Assembly (NCBI GenBank): GCA_029865665.1 | Contig: JARXAV010000214.1 | Location: 1-9,691, forward strand | Length of the DNA stretch: 9,691 bases | DNA from: Flectobacillus sp. | GTDB taxonomy: Bacteria > Bacteroidota > Bacteroidia > Cytophagales > Spirosomataceae | Direction: 5' to 3' | In this document: positions 1 through 6,372 of the stretch, in pieces | How positions within the stretch are numbered: position 1 is the first letter of the stretch | Layout: each line of letters starts with the position of its first letter | Translations under genes and position numbers: made by a program | Notes under the pieces: model-generated | Databases searched by the model: none | Told to the model about the DNA's origin: nothing | Seen by the model: the letters and a program-made list of their open reading frames with translations, nothing else

Positions 1-126
1 ACTTACGAACATACGGTCTTTCATACGTTTAAAGTTGGAGATACCGTAAACTTAGAGTTTGACATTGTAGGAAAATACATTCGTAAAATGATGGGAGGAA
101 CAGCGGGATTTAACCCCTTGAACTAA
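1..126 (+). CDS. ribE: Riboflavin synthase (alpha chain), C-terminal fragment
   Basis: This is the last 41 codons of a gene that enters from the left edge; frame 1 is open from base 1 to the TAA at 124-126. The family converts two 6,7-dimethyl-8-ribityllumazine molecules into riboflavin plus a pyrimidinedione, the last step of riboflavin synthesis, in the cytoplasm. What is visible is the end of the second lumazine-binding barrel: a THTV-like stretch (residues E-H-T-V), then KVGDTVNLEFD and the closing helix GKYIRKMM. The pattern 'VGD.VNLE.D...KY' is typical of the C-terminus of this family. A short Gly/Thr-rich tail follows. The active-site residues of the N-terminal barrel lie outside the window, so integrity cannot be judged. 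The symbol follows the ribE/ribC naming for the alpha subunit; the identification rests on 41 residues. Confidence 0.82.
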   Translation, partial: TYEHTVFHTFKVGDTVNLEFDIVGKYIRKMMGGTAGFNPLN

Positions 127-180
127 AAATAAGCTTGTTAAGACTCTTAGGTATAACCTGTTTGAATTTTCGTAGAGCCA

Positions 181-272
181 CGTGCGTAAGCAATGAATAT
201 ATACTGTTTGAGCGCAGCGAGTTTATATATTCTTGATTTTTTTGTTACTTTTTGTATCAAGACAAAAAGTAA
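181..272. repeat. Compound inverted-repeat element downstream of ribE
   Basis: Three nested dyads sit here. GAATATATA (195-203) pairs with TATATATTC (224-232) around a GC-rich loop containing GAGCGCAGCGAG. TCTTGAT (231-237) pairs with ATCAAGA (256-262). TTACTTTTTGT (245-255) pairs perfectly with ACAAAAAGTAA (262-272). The second and third overlap, so they are alternative or nested folds. From memory, closely similar AT-rich palindromes around 'ACAAAAAGTAA' recur between genes in many Bacteroidota genomes, so this is probably a REP-like dispersed repeat; only one copy is present here, so the dispersed nature is inference. It could also act as the ribE transcript end. It contains no credible coding frame. 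Confidence 0.6.
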
Positions 273-329
273 GGCTAAGAATTAATCAAAGAATAATGTT
301 TTTAGAAAGTTGAAACAGCTTCATCATAG

Positions 330-359
330 AAAAGGCTGTCCTCGAAAAGACAGCCTTTT
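330..359. terminator. Bidirectional rho-independent terminator
   Basis: AAAAGGCTGTC (330-340) pairs perfectly with GACAGCCTTTT (349-359) around an 8-base loop. A T-rich run follows on the + strand (CCTTTTTGTT) and another on the minus strand (GCCTTTTCTAT). It lies 2 bp after the stop of the minus-strand YtxH-like gene, which it most likely serves. It can also stop read-through from ribE on the + strand. Confidence 0.88.
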
Positions 360-361
360 TG

Positions 362-667
362 TTATTCTTTTACTTCCGTTGCCGAAGTGGGGTTTTCAGT
401 TGGTTTGATTCCCATCAATTCGCCAAGAAATTTCTCAATGCCAGGGAATTTGTCTATCAATGCAGCAGCACCTTCCGTTTTCAATTTCTCAAAATACTCA
501 GGAGCTTTGTCGATAGCATCTTCAGCTTCTGTCTTGAGATTGTTGGCCTTTTCTTTTAAATCGGCGGCTAGTTTCTCACCGTCTTCACTTTGTAAATACT
601 TATTCAAAGCAACGCCTGCGGCTGCTCCGAGAATAAATGTTGCAAGATGTTTTGCGTTTACTGACAT
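362..667 (-). CDS. YtxH-like small stress/envelope protein
   Basis: A 101-residue protein. Residues 8-21 form one short hydrophobic, glycine/alanine-rich segment (LATFILGAAAGVAL) that is the hallmark of the YtxH family, whose members begin with a helix of this kind and continue as a charged amphipathic helix. Residues 28-67 are rich in Lys, Glu and Ala and predicted helical (EDGEKLAADLKEKANNLK and onward), followed by a short helix and a polar tail. YtxH proteins are linked to general stress in Firmicutes, but no biochemical role is settled. It probably sits at the membrane with the helical part in the cytoplasm. The ATG at 667 is the only sensible start, as it falls just before the hydrophobic segment. 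There is no Shine-Dalgarno, as is usual in this phylum. It is monocistronic, with a terminator directly after the stop. Confidence 0.78.
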   Translation of the reverse strand: MSVNAKHLATFILGAAAGVALNKYLQSEDGEKLAADLKEKANNLKTEAEDAIDKAPEYFEKLKTEGAAALIDKFPGIEKFLGELMGIKPTENPTSATEVKE

Positions 668-688
668 GGCTGAACTGTGTTAAATGGA

Positions 689-696
689 TAAAAATA
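689..696 (-). promoter_or_regulatory. Possible -7 box for the YtxH-like gene
   Basis: On the minus strand this reads TATTTTTA, seven of eight matches to the Bacteroidota -7 consensus TAnnTTTG, 22 bp before the ATG. No clear -33 element (TTG/TTTG) is present about 20 bp further upstream, and the region is AT-rich, so chance is a real alternative. Confidence 0.28.
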
Positions 697-769
697 TGTT
701 TTAAAACTTAGGCGAATTTTACGAATAACTGATTCTATCCCTAAAATCACCTTTGTAACGAAGCAACCC

Positions 770-787
770 AAATAAGGTCACTTATTT
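770..787 (-). terminator. Weak hairpin after ypdA-like gene
   Basis: AAATAAG (770-776) and CTTATTT (781-787) are a perfect 7-bp dyad with a 4-base loop, 9 bp beyond the stop of the YpdA-like gene. The stem is almost all A-T and no long U-tract follows on the minus strand, so termination would be weak; an operator for the next gene is the alternative. Confidence 0.35.
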
Positions 788-796
788 TGCACTAAA

Positions 797-1762
797 TTAG
801 TTCGAATTCGTAATCTTCGCTATGATTTTTGTTGCATGAATTCGTGAGTTTTCTATGAAAAGAGAATGGGTATTCATCCCGCCACAAATAACTCCTGCTA
901 AATAAACGTTTGGAAGGTTCGTTTCTTGTGTTTCTTCGCTATAAGTTGGCTTTCTAATTTCATCAGCACTCAATTCGATGCCGATACGGGTCAGAAAGTC
1001 CAAATTAGGCTGATAGCCTGTCATGGCAATCACATAATCATTCGGAATGCTCACTAGCCCTTCAGGGGTTGAGATAGTTACTTCATGCTCACTAATTTCA
1101 TAAACCGTTGAATTGAAAAACGCTTTAATTTCTCCCTCTTTAATTCGGTTTTCAATATCTGGTTTTGCCCAATATTTTACTCGTGAACCAATACCATCGC
1201 CTTTAATGACCATCGTTACATCAGCACCTTTTCGCCAAGTTTCCAAAGCTGCGTCAACTGCTGAATTATTAGCTCCCACGACCAACACTTTTTGCATCGC
1301 ATAAAAATGAGGTTCTTGATAATAATGCGTCACTTTGGATAAACTTTCTCCCGCTATATTCATCAAAAAAGGAATGTCATAAAAGCCTGTTGAAATAATG
1401 AGGTGTTTGGTAAGGTACTGTCCTTTGCTTGTTTTTACCTCATATAGTTCGTCGATAGGTCTAACTCCTTCTACCGCTTCAAAAAGTTGAATGTTTAGTT
1501 TTCGGTGCAAAGCCACTCTTCTATAATATTCTAAAGCTTCCGAACGAGTCGGTTTAGCATTATTCGATACAAAGGGAATGTCATCTAACTCTAAGCGTTC
1601 AGAAGTACTAAAAAAAGTCATGTTAGCAGGGTAGTGGTACAGGGAGTTCACCAAACATCCTTTTTCAAGAATTAAGTAATTCAGACCAGCTTTTTGAGCT
1701 TCCAAACCACAGGCTAACCCAATCGGGCCAGCTCCTACAATTATTAAATCATATTGTTTCAT
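797..1762 (-). CDS. ypdA: YpdA family flavoprotein (putative bacillithiol disulfide reductase)
   Basis: A 321-residue FAD/NAD(P)H oxidoreductase of the small two-Rossmann type. The FAD-binding GAGPIG motif is at 10-15 and EKG at 33-35 follows at the end of the second strand. The NAD(P)H-binding motif VVGANNSAVDAAL is at 161-173, the family signature YHYPANMTFFSTSERL is at 42-57, and the C-terminal FAD motif NVYLAGVICGG is at 285-295. These match YpdA along the full length, including the typical size. Family knowledge: YpdA uses NADPH to reduce bacillithiol disulfide. The Cys at position 14 of S. aureus YpdA, reported as important, is Ile14 here; Cys36 and Cys293 are the nearby cysteines. The start is ATG 1762, right before the FAD strand; the open frame continues upstream to a TTG at 1843 but those 27 residues are not part of the fold. 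It stands alone between two unrelated genes. Function in bacillithiol metabolism is inference. Confidence 0.85.
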   Translation of the reverse strand: MKQYDLIIVGAGPIGLACGLEAQKAGLNYLILEKGCLVNSLYHYPANMTFFSTSERLELDDIPFVSNNAKPTRSEALEYYRRVALHRKLNIQLFEAVEGVRPIDELYEVKTSKGQYLTKHLIISTGFYDIPFLMNIAGESLSKVTHYYQEPHFYAMQKVLVVGANNSAVDAALETWRKGADVTMVIKGDGIGSRVKYWAKPDIENRIKEGEIKAFFNSTVYEISEHEVTISTPEGLVSIPNDYVIAMTGYQPNLDFLTRIGIELSADEIRKPTYSEETQETNLPNVYLAGVICGGMNTHSLFIENSRIHATKIIAKITNSN

Positions 1763-1772
1763 AACTTTTTTG

Positions 1773-1796
1773 GGTATCAATGTTCTAGGTATCAAG
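1773..1796. repeat. Direct repeat GGTATCAA in the ypdA leader
   Basis: GGTATCAA occurs at 1773-1780 and again at 1789-1796, 16 bp apart, between the putative promoter and the ypdA start. A third GTATCAA occurs at about 1845. It may be a regulator site or chance in AT-rich DNA. Confidence 0.4.
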
Positions 1797-1800
1797 TTTA

Positions 1801-1808
1801 TAAAGGTA
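1801..1808 (-). promoter_or_regulatory. Possible -7 box for ypdA
   Basis: The minus strand reads TACCTTTA, seven of eight to TAnnTTTG, 38 bp before the chosen ATG at 1762. The spacing resembles that of the perfect box before the hydroxyacid dehydrogenase gene. No convincing -33 element is seen. If real, it excludes the TTG start at 1843, which would lie upstream of the promoter. Confidence 0.33.
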
Positions 1809-1961
1809 GATAAATGTAAGTTTTTAAAGGCATATAGGCACAAAGTATCAAATACGATAGCTGTTTTTTATTTCAAAAAGCTCGTTTAAAAATACTTACT
1901 TCAATACACTCTGAGTGAAATTATTAAGTGGTACAATCCTAATTCACAACTCTTCATTGTA

Positions 1962-3026
1962 TTACGGTTGTCTCATGCGTTGAATCATCACGAAGTATTT
2001 GCCTAACATTTCCCTATCTTTTTCGATGGCTTCTAAATTTTGAAAGATTGCTTTTTTATTTTCGGGAATACCCTTGATTTTTGCTTGATCCGATATACTA
2101 TCATAATACCATAAGCCTTTTCTTAGTTCCTCTTCCCCTTGTTTTAATAGAGCATAAAGTTGGTCTTTATTATCCAAAGCCGTTCGTTGTTGCTCTTGCG
2201 GTGATTTCTTATTCTTTATTTTGCGAGATAGTTGGGCATATTTTTCTAAGTAAGTCAACGAAACATTCGCTGAATAGAACCCAAGAATATTTTTGGCGTT
2301 GTCATTACTAGGATCAAAACGAAGAATTCTTTTTTGGCTATTCAATACTTTTTGGGTAGAATCTAGTCGTTCGTAAATTTTTAAGGTATCTGGAAACGAC
2401 AAGTAGGTCAAGGGCGAATTTTGGTTTGTGTTATTTTGGATGAACGATTCTTTTGAGATAGGTAAATAAATCAGTTGCCAAAGTGGGTCAGATGGCCAAT
2501 GGGTTTCTCTAAACACCGCTGGTTGAGTCATATAGAATTCGGTATTAATCTTTCTGACAAATTGCTCGTTTAAAATAGCTCCAGCACTCCAAGTTAAGTC
2601 TAGCAAATACCATTTGTTATTCAACTTAACAGCGTTCCATGCGTGGCTTTCAAATCGGTAACTATGGTCATTTGGGTCAGATGAATTACGAACTTTCCCT
2701 AGTCCTTCAATGACTTCGGCTTTAATACCTACTTGTTTACATAACTGATAAAAAAGGGTTGAATACCCACCACAAAGGGCTTTTTTTGTTTTTAAAACGT
2801 TGCTACAAGACTGGGTTTGTCCAAGGTCAAGAAGCGGATACATCGTTTTGAAAGTCGCATAATCATATTCAATGTTATGGCTAATCCAATTATAAAATGC
2901 AGCTACTTTCAGAGAATCGTTGGCTTGATGTTCACTTAGTTGATAGGCTAAGGATTTAACATCAGATTGGGCGAATAAGGCTGTTGAAAGGAAATTTAAA
3001 AGAGCAAAAATGATTAACTTACGCAT
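1962..3026 (-). CDS. Secreted transglutaminase-like superfamily protein
   Basis: A 354-residue protein. Residues 1-20 are a signal peptide (Lys-rich start, hydrophobic core, cleavage probably after ALFAQ), so it acts in the periplasm or outside. A transglutaminase-like domain spans about 24-160. The papain-like triad is intact: Cys85 in KALCGGYS, His128 in ESHAWNAV, Asp143 in LLDLTWSAG. This is the arrangement of the TGc / kyphoscoliosis-peptidase type, in which family members act as transglutaminases, peptidases or deamidases; the substrate cannot be read from sequence. The region after 160 keeps the RxxNTEFYMTQP segment often seen behind this domain (residues 167-178), then a helical, Lys/Glu-rich C-terminus (about 245-345) without a recognised domain. 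The ATG at 3026 is set by the signal peptide. It is flanked upstream by a long inverted repeat and shares no tight spacing with neighbours, so it is probably transcribed alone. Confidence 0.82.
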   Translation of the reverse strand: MRKLIIFALLNFLSTALFAQSDVKSLAYQLSEHQANDSLKVAAFYNWISHNIEYDYATFKTMYPLLDLGQTQSCSNVLKTKKALCGGYSTLFYQLCKQVGIKAEVIEGLGKVRNSSDPNDHSYRFESHAWNAVKLNNKWYLLDLTWSAGAILNEQFVRKINTEFYMTQPAVFRETHWPSDPLWQLIYLPISKESFIQNNTNQNSPLTYLSFPDTLKIYERLDSTQKVLNSQKRILRFDPSNDNAKNILGFYSANVSLTYLEKYAQLSRKIKNKKSPQEQQRTALDNKDQLYALLKQGEEELRKGLWYYDSISDQAKIKGIPENKKAIFQNLEAIEKDREMLGKYFVMIQRMRQP

Positions 3027-3070
3027 TGTTTGTTGGGTTATAGTCTTGATGTAATTAGTGGTTAATCGGG

Positions 3071-3110
3071 GTTATCTATAAACAGATAAATAGTACTGTT
3101 TACAGATAAC
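3071..3110. repeat. 15-bp inverted repeat upstream of the transglutaminase-like gene
   Basis: GTTATCTATAAACAG (3071-3085) and CTGTTTACAGATAAC (3096-3110) are inverted copies with one mismatch, separated by 10 bases. It lies 44 bp before the start of the transglutaminase-like gene and 64 bp after the stop of the dehydrogenase gene. No U-run follows on either strand, so a classical terminator is unlikely; an operator for a dimeric regulator, or an RNA hairpin in the leader, fits better. A smaller dyad GGTAA/TTACC lies nearby at 3128-3141. Confidence 0.65.
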
Positions 3111-3173
3111 GAAATTTATAAATTATTGGTAAGTGTTTACCTTAAAATAACCTAAAAAATGCCTTTTAAACGA

Positions 3174-4109
3174 TTATGCGTACTGATTTTTAATCTTTTC
3201 AAGCAATACGTCGTTGATTTTTTTATAACTTTCAACTGTCCAGCCTGCAACGTGCGGGGTAAGGATGACGTTTTTTTGTTGGAATAAGGCATCATAAATG
3301 ACTTCTTGTTGAGACGTTAATTTTGCCATTTTTTCATTTTCTAATACATCCAAACAAGCTCCTCTAATTTTTCCCGATTGTAAACCTTTCAAGATAGTTT
3401 CTACCGAAGCAATTTCGCCACGGGAAGAATTAACCAGAAAGACTGATTTTTTACATTGATTCAAAAAGGCATCATCAAACCACATACGGGTTTCTGATGT
3501 CAGGGGAACATGAAAGGAAAGAAGGTCTGCTTTGGCTAACAATTCTTCGAGCGATACCTCTCTCACAAAATCAGTCCCGAAACCTTGTTTATATTTGTCA
3601 TAAGCAAGCACTTGCACGCCAAAACCTTTCAATCGTTCAGACAGGGCTTGACCCATATTTCCAAAACCAATGATGCCTACGGTCATTCCTTTTAATTCGA
3701 TACCTCGATTAGCCTCCCGTAACCATACTCGTTGACGCACTTCAGCATCTGCTGTATTAATTTTATTGAATAGGCATAAAATCATCCCTATTACATGTTC
3801 AGCAACGGCATCACGATTGCCCTCATTGGCCGCAAATACCTGAATGTTTCGGTCACGAGCGGCATCAACATCAATTAAATCCAGTCCTGCTCCAGCTCTT
3901 CCAATAAATTCAAGTTGTGTGGCTTTATCTAATACTTCAATGTCAATTTTTGTTTTACTTCTGATGATTAATCCCTGATAATTTCCAATAATCCTTAGCA
4001 ATTCATCTCTTTGAATAAAGGGTTGATAGTCGGGTGTAAATCCTACTTCTTCTAACATCGGAATTATGCTCTGGTGCATATCGTCTGCTATTAAAACGGA
4101 ACGGTTCAT
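3174..4109 (-). CDS. D-isomer-specific 2-hydroxyacid dehydrogenase (PGDH-like)
   Basis: A 311-residue NAD(P)-dependent dehydrogenase. The split catalytic domain is at about 1-98 and 287-311, with the nucleotide-binding domain between. The Rossmann motif GIIGFGNMG is at 145-153, the substrate segment GRAGAGLD at 70-77, the catalytic Arg230 in NSSRGE, the Glu in LDVLENE (257/259), and the catalytic His286 in TPHVAG. It ends shortly after His286, with no ACT or regulatory domain, so it is the short form. Such enzymes reduce 2-keto acids or oxidise 3-phosphoglycerate; PGDH (serine synthesis) is a common annotation for close relatives, but the substrate is not decided by these motifs. ATG 4109 is chosen because the in-frame TTG at 4151 overlaps a perfect promoter box, so the extension would not be transcribed. 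It appears monocistronic, with terminators or gaps on both sides. Confidence 0.85.
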   Translation of the reverse strand: MNRSVLIADDMHQSIIPMLEEVGFTPDYQPFIQRDELLRIIGNYQGLIIRSKTKIDIEVLDKATQLEFIGRAGAGLDLIDVDAARDRNIQVFAANEGNRDAVAEHVIGMILCLFNKINTADAEVRQRVWLREANRGIELKGMTVGIIGFGNMGQALSERLKGFGVQVLAYDKYKQGFGTDFVREVSLEELLAKADLLSFHVPLTSETRMWFDDAFLNQCKKSVFLVNSSRGEIASVETILKGLQSGKIRGACLDVLENEKMAKLTSQQEVIYDALFQQKNVILTPHVAGWTVESYKKINDVLLEKIKNQYA

Positions 4110-4148
4110 AAATTTGTATCTGGTTTTTATGTACTGATAAATAAAAAA

Positions 4149-4156
4149 CAAAGGTA
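4149..4156 (-). promoter_or_regulatory. Bacteroidota-type -7 promoter box (TACCTTTG)
   Basis: The minus strand reads TACCTTTG, an exact match to TAnnTTTG, 39 bp before the ATG at 4109 and downstream of the preceding gene's terminator. No textbook -33 TTG is visible 19-21 bp upstream, which is often weak in this phylum. It gives a leader of roughly 30-35 nt and decides the start of the dehydrogenase gene. Confidence 0.6.
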
Positions 4157-4221
4157 CGCTAGGATGCTCGAATAGGGGAATCTTACCCTTATTTTTATAC
4201 CTAATTTAGCTTTGTATAAAT

Positions 4222-4256
4222 AAAAAAGCTACCCCTTGAAACAAGAGATAGCTTTT
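4222..4256 (-). terminator. Rho-independent terminator of the isomerase gene
   Basis: As minus-strand RNA, AAAAGCUAUCUCUUG (from 4256 down) pairs along its whole length with CAAGGGGUAGCUUUU, a 15-bp stem with two G-U wobbles and a 3-base loop, followed by a U-run. The two wobbles are C-A mismatches on the + strand, so the hairpin is specific to the minus strand. It starts 21 bp after the stop of the sugar isomerase gene. Confidence 0.9.
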
Positions 4257-4277
4257 CATACTAGAGAAACGAAATTC

Positions 4278-5156
4278 TTAGAATTTTAGTTTCTTTAAGT
4301 TATTTAAACCAATTTCTACACCTTCTAGCGGTGTACGCTTATAGGCTTCTAATTCTATAACAAAATGCTTGATGCCTCCTAAATTCTTTTGGTTAAAAAT
4401 AGTTTGGAAGTTAATATCACCTTCTCCAACTTCAACACTTACTTTTTTAACTGGGTCATGGTCTTTTACGTGAACATAAGGGAAACGACCTGGGTATTTT
4501 TTGAACCATTCAACAGGTTGTTGACCAGCAACAACTACCCAATATAAGTCCATTTCAAACTTCACAAGATTTTTATCGGTGTTGTCTAAAAGTGTTTTAT
4601 ACAACATTTCGCCGTTATACTCTTTGAATTCAAAATCATGGTTGTGATACCCAAATTTCACTCCAAGCGTCTGGCAGTATTTGGCCGCAACATTGAAAAT
4701 GTTAGCCATTTCTTTAGCCTTTAAGCGGTCAGCATCAATCATATATGGCACAAAGCTCGACTCAACCCCCATTAATTTAAGGTCAGCAATCGCTTTTTTG
4801 AAACTATCAGACAATGCACCATTTGTATAGTCTGCACTCGTTACCATTTGGTGGAACGAAGGCATTTTTAAGCCATTTTTCGCTAATTCTGCTGCAAATT
4901 CAGAAACAGTAAGTCCAAAGAGTTTTCCGTCTTTATAGCCAAAACCTTCTACTTCTTTGTAGCCCATTTTCGCTAATTTAGCCAACGTACCTTTCGGGTC
5001 AGCAGCCATATCGTCTTTTACTGACCATAGCTGAAGACCAATATGACGAACAGACTTTTTAGGTTTTGCTAATAAATCTGTGCTAAACATGGTTGCAAAA
5101 CTTGCTGCAACGAGACCTGTTTTTAAGAAATCACGGCGTGATTGTTCGTTTTTCAT
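4278..5156 (-). CDS. Tat-exported sugar phosphate isomerase/epimerase family protein (TIM barrel)
   Basis: A 292-residue protein. Residues 6-12 (SRRDFLK) are a twin-arginine motif followed by a hydrophobic stretch to about residue 30 (FSTDLLA), so it is folded in the cytoplasm and exported by Tat. The rest is a xylose-isomerase-like / AP-endonuclease-2 TIM barrel: the first strand HIGLQLWSV (38-46), GYKEVEGFG (65-73), metal-site candidates in GYHNHDFEF (169-177), EMDLYW (201-206, Asp203), YVHVKDHD (227-234) and the final FVIELEAY (265-272, Glu268/Glu270). Bacteroidota carry many such exported enzymes, several of them in sugar or 3-keto-sugar turnover, but the substrate is unknown here. It lies 94 bp downstream of pdxA on the same strand, and a strong terminator follows, so the two may form a transcript. 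No Shine-Dalgarno precedes ATG 5156. Confidence 0.85.
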   Translation of the reverse strand: MKNEQSRRDFLKTGLVAASFATMFSTDLLAKPKKSVRHIGLQLWSVKDDMAADPKGTLAKLAKMGYKEVEGFGYKDGKLFGLTVSEFAAELAKNGLKMPSFHQMVTSADYTNGALSDSFKKAIADLKLMGVESSFVPYMIDADRLKAKEMANIFNVAAKYCQTLGVKFGYHNHDFEFKEYNGEMLYKTLLDNTDKNLVKFEMDLYWVVVAGQQPVEWFKKYPGRFPYVHVKDHDPVKKVSVEVGEGDINFQTIFNQKNLGGIKHFVIELEAYKRTPLEGVEIGLNNLKKLKF

Positions 5157-5232
5157 TTGTTCTTAATATAGAATGTTAATTGGGAGGATATAATTTTAGC
5201 TCTAAGTCGTTTGACAGCTTTGGCTAATTACC

Positions 5233-5240
5233 CAAAAATA
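5233..5240 (-). promoter_or_regulatory. Possible internal -7 box between pdxA and the isomerase gene
   Basis: The minus strand reads TATTTTTG, an exact TAnnTTTG match, 76 bp before ATG 5156 and just past the pdxA stop. No -33 TTG is evident. It would allow the isomerase to be transcribed apart from pdxA. Confidence 0.38.
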
Positions 5241-5250
5241 ATGAAAATTG

Positions 5251-6279
5251 TTACTTTTCCTGTGTGGGCTTATCCATACTTTGACGATTTTTGACAATAT
5301 CAATGGCCGTAAAAATCGCATGAAGCATAGAGGTCTCACTTGCTTGGTTCTTACCAGCAATGTCATACGCTGTACCATGGTCTGGCGACGTACGCACGAC
5401 GGATAAACCTGCTGTGAAGTTCACACCTGTTTCAAATGCAATGTATTTAAACGGAATCAATCCTTGGTCATGATACATGGCTAAAACGGCATCGTATTGT
5501 TTAAATTGTGCCATTCCAAAAAAACCATCCGACGGGAAGGGACCAAATACCAAATGCCCCTTTTTCTTAAACTCTTCTAGGGTAGGAGTAATGATGTCTC
5601 TTTCTTCAGTCCCTAAAAGTCCTTGTTCACCCGCATGAGGATTTAATCCTAAAACAGCTACTTTAGGTTTTTGAATTCCGAAATCATTTTTCAACGATTC
5701 TAGCATCAGGGTCAGTTTCTGAGTGATTCGTTCTGGCGTAATGCTCGAACGTACACGTCCTAAAGGAATATGACCCGTGACAACCCCAACTCTAATATCT
5801 TCTGAAACTAAAAACATCAAGGAGTCTTTTGCTTCAAAGGCTTCCGTAAAAAACTCGGTATGCCCTGGGAATTTGAATTCCTCCGACTGAATATTGTGTT
5901 TATTAATTGGTGCGGTTACAATGGCATGGATATACCCATTTTTTAAGTCTTCCGTTGCTTTTTGTAAACATGCAAGTGCTGCCTGTCCTGCTTCGGGAGT
6001 CACTTTACCGATGGCAACTTCCGATTGTTTATCATCCCAACAGGTAATTACATTCGTAACTTTTGGGTTTAATTGTTGAATCGACGGGATATTTTGCAAA
6101 GTCCAGTCCTTCAACTCTAATGATTTACGATAAAAACTTAAAATACGCTGAGATCCGTAGATAACAGGGGTACATATTTTTAGAATACGATTGCTTGAAA
6201 GAGCTTTTAGAATTACTTCAGGCCCAATGCCGTTGTAATCTCCCAAAGTAATACCAATGATTGGTTTTTGATGTTCCAT
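5251..6279 (-). CDS. pdxA: 4-hydroxythreonine-4-phosphate dehydrogenase
   Basis: A 342-residue enzyme close to the usual PdxA size. It oxidises 4-phosphohydroxy-L-threonine with NAD(P), giving the precursor that PdxJ uses to build pyridoxine phosphate; it is cytoplasmic and metal-dependent. The residues known from E. coli PdxA are all present, shifted by four: His140-Thr141 (PGHT), metal ligands His170 (TGHIPL), His215 (NPHAGE) and His270 (MYHDQG), plus Asp251, Lys278, Asn287 and Arg296. The N-terminal GITLGDYNGIGPE is at 9-21. The start is ATG 6279; an in-frame GTG at 6297 would add only six residues not usual for the family. Paralogues (PdxA2) act on phosphothreonate in sugar-acid breakdown; the neighbouring isomerase makes that worth keeping in mind, but motifs alone do not separate them. 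A dyad lies in its leader (6301-6332). Confidence 0.93.
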   Translation of the reverse strand: MEHQKPIIGITLGDYNGIGPEVILKALSSNRILKICTPVIYGSQRILSFYRKSLELKDWTLQNIPSIQQLNPKVTNVITCWDDKQSEVAIGKVTPEAGQAALACLQKATEDLKNGYIHAIVTAPINKHNIQSEEFKFPGHTEFFTEAFEAKDSLMFLVSEDIRVGVVTGHIPLGRVRSSITPERITQKLTLMLESLKNDFGIQKPKVAVLGLNPHAGEQGLLGTEERDIITPTLEEFKKKGHLVFGPFPSDGFFGMAQFKQYDAVLAMYHDQGLIPFKYIAFETGVNFTAGLSVVRTSPDHGTAYDIAGKNQASETSMLHAIFTAIDIVKNRQSMDKPTQEK

Positions 6280-6300
6280 AATTTGTTTTTGATTCACGTA

Positions 6301-6332
6301 TAGCGTTGCTGTATTGCGATACGGATACGCTA
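6301..6332. repeat. Nested symmetric dyad in the pdxA leader
   Basis: TAGCGT (6301-6306) pairs with ACGCTA (6327-6332), and inside it GTAT (6311-6314) pairs with ATAC (6319-6322), with 4-base spacers at equal distance throughout, so the whole 32 bp shares one centre at 6316/6317. GATACG also occurs twice in tandem at 6318-6329. It lies 22 bp upstream of the pdxA ATG, within the putative leader. It may be an operator or a leader hairpin. Confidence 0.6.
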
Positions 6333-6346
6333 CCTATAATTTTCTG

Positions 6347-6354
6347 CAAGTTTA
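6347..6354 (-). promoter_or_regulatory. Possible -7 box for pdxA
   Basis: The minus strand reads TAAACTTG, seven of eight to TAnnTTTG, 67 bp upstream of the pdxA ATG and just downstream of the preceding gene's terminator. There is no good -33 element. Confidence 0.33.
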
Positions 6355-6372
6355 GGGAAAAGACTGTGAAAT

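Noticed and set aside
387..683. Open frame of about 98 codons on the + strand across the YtxH-like gene
   Set aside because: It is antisense to a gene with family features and a terminator; composition is typical of a shadow frame.
1113..1304. Short + strand open frame inside ypdA
   Set aside because: Antisense to a strongly supported gene; no homology features.
1763..1843. 27-residue N-terminal extension of the YpdA-like protein from a TTG
   Set aside because: The FAD strand begins at the ATG at 1762, the extension is unlike the family, and a plausible promoter box lies inside it.
2081..2311. Short + strand open frame inside the transglutaminase-like gene
   Set aside because: Antisense shadow with no start signal or domain.
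4110..4151. 14-residue extension of the hydroxyacid dehydrogenase from a TTG
   Set aside because: The TTG overlaps an exact TACCTTTG promoter box, so it would not be in the transcript; ATG 4109 fits the fold.
5894..6079. Short + strand open frame inside pdxA
   Set aside because: Antisense shadow of a gene with all catalytic residues intact.
6280..6297. Six-residue extension of PdxA from a GTG
   Set aside because: ATG 6279 is better and gives the usual N-terminus; no ribosome site supports the GTG.
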